From: JBAZBO01 sp041671425
GTDB taxonomy: Bacteria > Patescibacteriota > WWE3 > UBA101185 > UBA10185
Assembly (NCBI GenBank): GCA_041671425.1
Contig: JBAZBO010000056.1
Span: 1-5,644 of the forward strand
Reading direction: 5' to 3'
DNA length: 5,644 nucleotides
The translations under genes and the position numbers were made by a program. The notes beneath the pieces are model-generated. The model was not told the DNA's origin. It ran no database searches and saw only the letters and a list, made by a program, of their open reading frames with translations. Shown piece after piece: positions 1 through 5,172 of this stretch. The first letter of the stretch is position 1, and the number at the start of each line of letters is the position of its first letter.

Positions 1-262
1 GATGCTGGACTACGTACAACTCATGACTGTAGCTCCAGGTGCACAAGGCCGGCAATTCAAATCCGCAGTTTTGAATAAGATGCTTAGGTTCAAGACTAAA
101 TACCCTAACGTTCGGATTCAAGCAGATGGTGGAATAAATGAAAGAACTTTGCCATTTGTATTGGATTCAGGGGCGGATGATGTAATAATTGGATCTGCGT
201 TATTTAGAAGTGGGAATCCGATTCAGGTACTGAGAACTTTGCAGGAGACTATGACACAATGA
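1..262 (+). CDS. rpe: Ribulose-phosphate 3-epimerase, C-terminal part (5' end outside window)
   Basis: This enzyme interconverts ribulose 5-phosphate and xylulose 5-phosphate in the cytoplasmic pentose phosphate pathway. Only the last 86 residues or so of a TIM-barrel protein usually about 215-225 residues long are present; the frame is open at the left edge, so the ATG at base 2 is internal. The segment carries the MTVxPG phosphate-loop region (MTVAPGAQGRQF, codons from base 23), the ADGGIN motif with the catalytic and metal-binding Asp at 125-127, and the late GADDVIIGSALF phosphate-binding turn, all in family order. The loop departs from the usual MSVNPGFGGQ form, so a related pentose or hexulose phosphate epimerase is possible. 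The TGA stop overlaps the next ATG (ATGA), which suggests translational coupling. The neighbouring transketolase genes support the pathway assignment. Confidence 0.9.
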   Translation, partial: MLDYVQLMTVAPGAQGRQFKSAVLNKMLRFKTKYPNVRIQADGGINERTLPFVLDSGADDVIIGSALFRSGNPIQVLRTLQETMTQ

Positions 263-849
263 AAACAATGATAAAAATAGCTTTTTTAGGGGGAGCTTCA
301 TGGGAAAAAGAAAGCGACGCTTATCAAGATGCGTATGAAACCGCAAGGTTACTTGCTGAGAACGGGTATCAAATCATAAATGGCGGCGGCCCCGGTGTAA
401 TGAAAGCATCCAGTGCTGGAGCCAAAGTAGGTGGCAATGATAACGTATTGGCTATAACCTACCATCCCAATAAGAAAAAAACTAACTTCGAAGGGGTGGA
501 TGAAACCAACCCATTCGATGAGGAAGTAGTAACCATGGATTACTTTGATAGGACAAAGGTGCTCCTACAGAACTCCACGGTTCATATAGTCTTCAGGGGA
601 AGCTCCGGTACTGTAAGCGAGTTTGGGATGACTTGGGCTAGTTCAAGAATACATGAGGGCAATCACAAACCGATAATACTATTTGGAGATTTTTGGCATG
701 AGATCTTAGATTGCTTTAGGAAAAACATGCTCATGAGACCTGGGGAATTGGAACTTCTAAAGATATGTACTACCCCCCAAGAGGTTTTGAACTATATTAA
801 AGAGGTCGCACCACTGGGAGAACCCCAGATTAACTCACTTATAGATTAA
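259..849 (+). CDS. LOG-family Rossmann-fold protein (possible nucleoside 5'-monophosphate phosphoribohydrolase)
   Basis: This 196-residue protein belongs to the LOG / 'lysine decarboxylase-like' Rossmann family, whose characterised members cleave nucleoside 5'-monophosphates to free base and ribose 5-phosphate. Visible features in order are a beta strand and glycine turn (IAFLGGAS, residues 7-14), the family motif GGGPGVMKASSAGAK (42-56), an Arg at the usual catalytic position (DYFDRTK, R98), and the GxxGTxxE core (RGSSGTVSEF, R113-F122, with E121 kept). The canonical PGGxGTxxE is changed at its first three positions to RGS, so activity is uncertain and a pure nucleotide-binding role is possible. 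Length is normal for the family. The start at 259 overlaps the epimerase stop by 4 bases; AGGAG at 243-247 lies 11 bases upstream and may be a ribosome site. ATG at 268 is an alternative start. Confidence 0.82.
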   Translation: MKTMIKIAFLGGASWEKESDAYQDAYETARLLAENGYQIINGGGPGVMKASSAGAKVGGNDNVLAITYHPNKKKTNFEGVDETNPFDEEVVTMDYFDRTKVLLQNSTVHIVFRGSSGTVSEFGMTWASSRIHEGNHKPIILFGDFWHEILDCFRKNMLMRPGELELLKICTTPQEVLNYIKEVAPLGEPQINSLID

Positions 850-860
850 GACAGTAGGTT

Positions 861-870
861 ATACTAGTAT
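861..870. promoter_or_regulatory. Perfect 10-bp palindrome with a -10-like hexamer, just before the transketolase N-subunit start
   Basis: ATACTAGTAT is its own reverse complement and fills part of the 23-base gap after the LOG-family gene, two bases before ATG 873. TATACT at 860-865 resembles a bacterial -10 box; initiation about 7 bases downstream would give a nearly leaderless message. No convincing -35 box is seen (best match CTTATA around 838-843). It could be a small operator, an internal promoter or chance. Confidence 0.22.
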
Positions 871-872
871 CA

Positions 873-1694
873 ATGCCCCAGATGTCAGAGAAAGAAAAAG
901 CTGAACTTTCCAATATTGCTACAGACCTAAGAATTGCTGTGATTGGAATGATAGGTGGAGTTCAGTCCGGACATCCAGCGGGTTCATTGGGAACTGCAGA
1001 TATATTCGCTACACTATTTTTCCACAGCATGAGAGAAAATGATAAGTTTCTGCTTTCCAATGGGCACATATGCCCCATACTTTATGCCACTCTTGCACTA
1101 AAAGGGGAAATCCCACCAGAGGATCTCAGAACATTCAGAAGGATCGATTCAAGACTCCAAGGACACCCTCACAATCTGGATCTGCCCCAAACATTGATAT
1201 CGAGCGGGCCGTTGGGTCAGGGACTTTCACAGGCAGCAGGTATGGCCCTAGCTTATCAGATGGATAAGAAGCAGGGACATATCTATTGCATGACCAGTGA
1301 TGCAGAGCTTCAGGAAGGACAAACCTGGGAAGCAGCTATGTGGGTAGGGACCAAAAAACTTGCCAACCTAACCTGGATAATAGACAGAAATAATATCCAG
1401 ATCAGTGGAAACACTGAAGATATCCTTCCACTAGAGGACCTTAGAGCTAAACTAAAGGCTTTCAATTGGCAGGTAATAGAAGTAAACGGTCATAAGTATG
1501 AAGAGCTCAGTGAGGCTTTTGGAAAGTCTGTAGAGAATGAGGCTCCAACGGTTATAATTGCTAACACGATCCCGGGAAAGGGTGTAAAATTCATGGAGTA
1601 CAAATTTCAATGGCACGGAAAGTCTCCCACAAAAGATGAGGTCATGAAATCCATATCCGAACTGGAGAGACAGAAAGTGCAGAAAAATAAATAA
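873..1694 (+). CDS. Transketolase, N-terminal (ThDP pyrophosphate-binding) subunit
   Basis: This is the N-terminal half of a split transketolase. With the C-terminal subunit it moves two-carbon ketol units between sugar phosphates in the cytoplasm. At 273 residues it has the normal length for stand-alone N subunits in archaea and many bacteria. Family landmarks run in order: SGHPAGSLG (H34), LSNGH (H65), LQGHPH (95-100), SSGPLGQGLS (110-119), the ThDP/Mg region SDAELQEGQTWEAAM (from S142), DRNNIQISG with the Mg-ligand Asn N173, and a late FQWHGKSP. The ThDP motif normally written GDG reads SDA, so the metal-binding Asp (D143) is kept but both flanking glycines are lost. The linker before LSNGH is shorter than usual. 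No Shine-Dalgarno is visible; ATG at 882 is an alternative start. Two bases separate the stop from the next gene. Confidence 0.93.
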   Translation: MPQMSEKEKAELSNIATDLRIAVIGMIGGVQSGHPAGSLGTADIFATLFFHSMRENDKFLLSNGHICPILYATLALKGEIPPEDLRTFRRIDSRLQGHPHNLDLPQTLISSGPLGQGLSQAAGMALAYQMDKKQGHIYCMTSDAELQEGQTWEAAMWVGTKKLANLTWIIDRNNIQISGNTEDILPLEDLRAKLKAFNWQVIEVNGHKYEELSEAFGKSVENEAPTVIIANTIPGKGVKFMEYKFQWHGKSPTKDEVMKSISELERQKVQKNK

Positions 1695-1696
1695 AA

Positions 1697-2242
1697 ATGG
1701 ACACTACGAAAATATCTAAAAAACAGCAGGCTGGAAATGCCCTTCCGATAATCATCATTTTAGGACTGATAATTGGCGCGGGATACTTTTTGATCGGGGA
1801 GGACATAAGGCTGCCCAAATTCCTAAACGGAGAACCCAAATTCGATAGGGTTGAGGGCTTCCCCAAGACTGTGTACGTCACAAAGGAGATGGAGAAAAGA
1901 AGGGAAGTCATAACCTCTGAAGAAGAGCTGAATAAATTTCTGAACGAAGTGGATGAGAATAACCAGATAGACTTCAAGGGGAAGATTAACTTTGATAGGA
2001 AAATGCTAATAGCCGTAGCATCAGCCTACTCTCAAACTGATGGGAACAAATTCAAGATAAGAAGAGCATACAAGGACGATGAAAAGAAAACTTTACTTAT
2101 AGCTCTAGAGTCACAGGAGTTGGGAGAACTCTGCGAAAAGAAGGTTGATCCGAACATAATCGTAGATTTTGCCACAATAGATAAAACCGATTGGAAGATA
2201 GATTTTGAGGTACTGAAGAAGATAAACGAAGACTGTGAATAA
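1697..2242 (+). CDS. Membrane-anchored protein of unknown function between the transketolase genes
   Basis: I do not recognise this 181-residue protein with confidence. The N-terminus is basic and polar (residues 1-14), followed by one strongly hydrophobic helix at about 16-34, then a charged domain that is probably outside the membrane. There is no lipobox Cys, so the helix is likely an uncleaved anchor. The soluble part has a VITSEEELNKFL helix start (around 73-84) followed by alternating strands; this order faintly recalls the PrcB C-terminal domain family, a weak guess only. Just two cysteines occur, C146 and C180 near the C-terminus, and they could form a disulfide if exported. The gene is wedged between the two transketolase halves with two-base gaps on both sides, so it is probably co-translated with them. 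No Shine-Dalgarno is seen; the start follows an A-rich run. Confidence 0.8.
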   Translation: MDTTKISKKQQAGNALPIIIILGLIIGAGYFLIGEDIRLPKFLNGEPKFDRVEGFPKTVYVTKEMEKRREVITSEEELNKFLNEVDENNQIDFKGKINFDRKMLIAVASAYSQTDGNKFKIRRAYKDDEKKTLLIALESQELGELCEKKVDPNIIVDFATIDKTDWKIDFEVLKKINEDCE

Positions 2243-2244
2243 AG

Positions 2245-3186
2245 ATGCTCAAGACTGCCCCCCTTACTTCCAACAGAGAGGGATTCGGTGTTGGAGTTGT
2301 TGAGGCAGGAAAGAACGATCCTAACGTTGTAGTACTGACTGCAGATCTCTCGGAATCCACATGCGTGGAAGACTTCCAAAAAGCATTCCCAGATAGATTC
2401 ATACAGGTGGGCGTAGCAGAGCAAAATCTTGCCGGCATTGCCGCAGGGATGGCATTGGCCGGAAAGGTGCCTTTTATGACATCTTACGGGGTGTTTAGCC
2501 CGGGCAGGAACTGGGATCAGATAAGAATATCTATCTGCTATTCAAAAGCTAATGTTAAAATCATAGGTTCACATGGCGGACTGGCTACAGGAAGAGACGG
2601 GGCTACTCACCAAGCATTGGAAGATATTGCACTCACAAGGGTCCTACCAAACATGACCGTAATAGTCCCATGCGATTATGATGAAGCTAGGAAAGCTACC
2701 TTGGCCGCAGCTAGAGTGCACGGACCTGTATATATAAGGCTTTGCAGGGAAAAGACCCCAACATTAACATCACCAACAGACGATTTTGAAATAGGAAAAG
2801 CACAGATACTAAAGCAGGGAGAGAAGGTCACCCTGGTGGGTTGCGGACCTATATTGGCAAATGCACTTGAAGCAGCAATTGAACTAGAGGAACAGGGTAT
2901 CTCTTGTGAGGTGATAAACTGTTCAACCATCAAACCTCTTGATGAAAAAACACTTTTGGCGTCAGCCAGAAAGACAGGGAAAGTAATAACCATTGAGGAC
3001 CACCAAATAATAGGAGGTCTGGGAAGCGCGGTTGCGGAGCTTTTATCAGAAACCTTCCCAGTAAAGATGAAAAGGCTGGGCATGAGAGATAAGTTCGGGG
3101 AATCAGGAACCTATGAAGAACTTCTTCATAAATATGAGATGGATCCATCCGCTATCAAGAAGGCTATAATAGAAATATTATTGTAG
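2245..3186 (+). CDS. Transketolase, C-terminal (pyrimidine-binding and C-terminal domain) subunit
   Basis: This 313-residue protein is the second half of the split transketolase; it carries the domain that binds the ThDP aminopyrimidine ring plus the C-terminal transketolase domain. The catalytic Glu is E59 in VGVAEQNLAGIAAGMA (codon 2419-2421). The substrate and cofactor loop LATGRDGATHQ (H122) and the following ALEDIALTR match the family. The C-terminal domain shows VTLVGCGP, INCSTIKPLD, the VITIEDHQIIGGLGSAVAE segment and the closing FGESGTYEELLHKYEM. Length is typical of stand-alone C subunits. The related DXS and E1-beta families share the fold, but the separate N subunit upstream and the GRDGATHQ loop favour transketolase. 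The start is two bases after the preceding stop with no Shine-Dalgarno. This is the only gene in the window ending in TAG. Confidence 0.94.
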   Translation: MLKTAPLTSNREGFGVGVVEAGKNDPNVVVLTADLSESTCVEDFQKAFPDRFIQVGVAEQNLAGIAAGMALAGKVPFMTSYGVFSPGRNWDQIRISICYSKANVKIIGSHGGLATGRDGATHQALEDIALTRVLPNMTVIVPCDYDEARKATLAAARVHGPVYIRLCREKTPTLTSPTDDFEIGKAQILKQGEKVTLVGCGPILANALEAAIELEEQGISCEVINCSTIKPLDEKTLLASARKTGKVITIEDHQIIGGLGSAVAELLSETFPVKMKRLGMRDKFGESGTYEELLHKYEMDPSAIKKAIIEILL

Positions 3187-3197
3187 AATAAACAAGA

Positions 3198-4145
3198 ATG
3201 AAAACCATTGATCTTCTGACCATAGGCGATACTTCTATAGATCTATTCATGAAAGTGGACAAAGATTTTGTGGACACAGAGAAGCAGGAAGATACTACTC
3301 AAATATGCTTTGTACACGGAAGCAAAGTCCCTGTCGAATCCTTCGAGACATCAATAGGTGGAAATGCACCACATGTGGGATTTGCTTGTGCGAAACTGGG
3401 AATGAGTGTGGAGATCTACACTGAGCTGGGAGATGATGCAAATGCTGAGAGAGTCATAGAGGACTTGAAAAAACACAAAATAGACACTAAGTTTTGTATC
3501 AAGAATCCAGGTACTCCCACAAACGTTCACGCAATAATAGTCCACCAAAGCGAAAGGACTATCTTCTCCTATCATGAGAAAAGAAATTACAAGTTGTATG
3601 ACTGGGCCACTCCAAGATGGGTTTTCTATTCCTCACTAGCAAAAGGCTTTGATAACTTTCAGGAGGAACTCGTGAAATATCTTAAGCTGAACCCACGCAT
3701 TGGCATAGCTTTTAACCCAGGAACACAGCAATTGCGTGAAGGCAGAGGAGCCTTGAAAAACATGCTTGGCGTAACGGATGTGCTATTTGTGAATAGAGAA
3801 GAGGCAGAGATGCTGACCAAAAAGGAAGCCGACCTGGAGGTGCTTCACAAGGAACTGCAAAAGCTTGGTCCTAAACTCACAGTCATAACTGAGGGGAAGA
3901 AAGGCTCAAGTGCTTATGATGGAGTTACATTGGAAAAGATGGGTATAGAGCAAGATGTAAGACCAATAGTGGACAAAACTGGGGCTGGTGATGCATACGC
4001 TGCGGGATTCCTGGCAGCGCTTTTCTACAATAAACCGTTAAGAACGGCCATGAGATGGGGGACAGCCAACTCCTCCTCGGTGATAAGGGATATAGGAGCA
4101 TTGAAGGGGTTGATGACCAAGGAGAAACTAGAAAACCTAAAGTAA
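3198..4145 (+). CDS. PfkB-family carbohydrate kinase (ribokinase-like; substrate unknown)
   Basis: This ATP-dependent kinase of the ribokinase/PfkB superfamily has 315 residues, the normal length. It begins with the family strand LLTIGDTSIDLF (D11, D15 region), has the first signature as SIGGNAPHVGFACAKLG (52-68), an NREEAEML segment before the nucleotide domain, VITEGKKGSSAYDG, and the second signature DKTGAGDAYAAGF with catalytic base D265 (codon 3990-3992). The canonical GGNAAN reads GGNAPH here, so one sugar-contacting position may differ. Candidate substrates are ribose, fructose, 2-keto-3-deoxygluconate or a nucleoside; motifs alone do not decide. Position 11 bases after the transketolase C subunit makes a pentose, giving ribose 5-phosphate, an attractive inference. 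The start fits the family's first beta strand; the upstream sequence is A-rich without a Shine-Dalgarno. Confidence 0.9.
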   Translation: MKTIDLLTIGDTSIDLFMKVDKDFVDTEKQEDTTQICFVHGSKVPVESFETSIGGNAPHVGFACAKLGMSVEIYTELGDDANAERVIEDLKKHKIDTKFCIKNPGTPTNVHAIIVHQSERTIFSYHEKRNYKLYDWATPRWVFYSSLAKGFDNFQEELVKYLKLNPRIGIAFNPGTQQLREGRGALKNMLGVTDVLFVNREEAEMLTKKEADLEVLHKELQKLGPKLTVITEGKKGSSAYDGVTLEKMGIEQDVRPIVDKTGAGDAYAAGFLAALFYNKPLRTAMRWGTANSSSVIRDIGALKGLMTKEKLENLK

Positions 4146-4166
4146 AGAATTTATCATTAAACATAT

Positions 4167-5172
4167 ATGAAAGATTTTGCCAAAAGAAACTCACCAGTCT
4201 TCACTGTAGGGTTGATAACTCTTCTCATATTTATAGTGATAATCGCGGCAAGCCAGAAAAAGGAAACCCAGTCACCGCTTCTGCAGGAAATAAGTGAAAC
4301 CGAACTGATAGCACCTCACACCTACGTGAGGGGAAATGCCAACGCCCCAGTGACTTTGGTGATGTTCTGTGATTTCTCCGAGCCTAAGTGTGGGGAGTAC
4401 TACACTTACATGGACAGTACTTATCAAGGCTATAAAGAATATTTAAAGATAGCATTCCGACATTTNNNNNNNNNNGGACAACAAACTTCCTGCTACGGCA
4501 GCCCAAGTAGCCGGGGAACAGAACAAATTCTGGGAATATATAGAGTTGCTTTTTAAGAATACCAACACCACGAAGGAGGATCTAATAGGTCTTGGGGGTC
4601 AAATAGGCTTGGATACCCAGAAATTCTCCGATGAACTGGATCGGGGAGACTATGTAACCATAATCGATGATGACACAGAATTTGCTGAAAAGGCAGGCGT
4701 CAGGAGTACACCTGCTTTCTTTCTCAATGGGCAGAAGATGGAATTTGAAAGCACCCTGGACTTCAAGGATCAAGTAGAAGCTAAAATAAAAGAGAATATT
4801 CCACAGGTAATCTACAAACCCACAACCACTACCGTGACAAGTGAACCCGAGAATGTTGAGGAGCAACATCTGGAAGAAAGGTTATCACCTAAAGAGCTGG
4901 AGGCCAGTAAGAAAACTCTGGAGATCTCTTTCACCCCAAGTGGGTGGAACCCCCAAAACACAATGGGCTATCCCGGACAATTAGTGAAATGGACTAACCA
5001 GACAGCCCAAAATATCAAACTTGTGCAGCTATACCCAAAATTCCCTGAGCTGAATGGTGGCGTGGAGATAGCACCAGGGAGCAGTTTTGAGTTTAGACTT
5101 TATAATTATGGACTCTGGAGGTATATAGACGAATATACTGAGAAATGGGCTGAGATTTCCATCAAACGCTAA
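4167..5172 (+). CDS. Membrane-anchored DsbA-like thioredoxin-fold protein fused to a cupredoxin-like domain; reading frame crosses an assembly gap
   Basis: One gene is split on paper by ten Ns. Upstream, the frame from ATG 4167 gives a signal anchor (about residues 11-28), then the Thioredoxin_4/DsbA opening GNANAPVTLVMFCDF and KIAFRHF up to the gap. Downstream, the frame with codons from 4477 gives the family's helix (DNKLPATAAQVAGEQNKFW) and the cis-Pro loop VRSTPAFFLNG (Pro codon 4711-4713). A Thr/Pro/Glu-rich linker follows (about 4820-4900), then a beta-rich domain (4909-5169) with the cupredoxin pattern FTPSGWNP, PGQLVKWTNQT, GLWRYIDEY. In place of the redox CxxC there is ExxC (E72-P-K-C75), and only C68 and C75 are seen, so ordinary oxidase activity is doubtful. 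Copper ligands are absent. The product is about 334 residues, probably acting outside the membrane. The stop lies inside the convergent nth gene. Confidence 0.85.
4466..4475. other. Assembly gap of ten Ns inside the DsbA-like gene
   Basis: Ten undetermined bases join the two halves of the DsbA-like gene. The frame entering the gap has codons starting at positions divisible by 3 (4461 CAT, 4464 TTn); the frame leaving it has codons one base later (4477 GAC). The true length must therefore be a multiple of three, unlike 10. Family spacing between RHF and the DNKLP region suggests about 9 or 12 bases. Confidence 0.97.

Noticed and set aside
1730..1765. N-terminus of the unknown membrane protein as a type IV pilin-like signal (QQAG followed by a hydrophobic run)
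   Set aside because: There is no Glu at the +5 position after the Gly and the sequence after it (NALPI) is unlike FTLIE; a plain membrane anchor is simpler.
2032..2438. Two minus-strand open frames over the unknown protein and the start of transketolase C
   Set aside because: Ser/Phe-rich translations typical of antisense shadows, overlapping well-supported plus-strand genes.
3184..3201. TAG of the transketolase C gene as a readthrough codon, since the next in-frame stop would make an ATGA overlap with the kinase
   Set aside because: The protein already has a complete family-length C-terminus at TAG and the four extra codons carry no recognisable sequence; chance is enough.
4151..4166. AT-rich sequence before the DsbA-like gene as a promoter or archaeal TATA box
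   Set aside because: Only 21 bases separate the genes, no -35 or BRE-like partner is seen, and simple AT richness explains it.
4546..5172. Independent gene starting at TTG 4546
   Set aside because: The same frame is open upstream to the N gap and encodes the conserved DsbA-family helix, so this is the 3' part of the gene begun at 4167.
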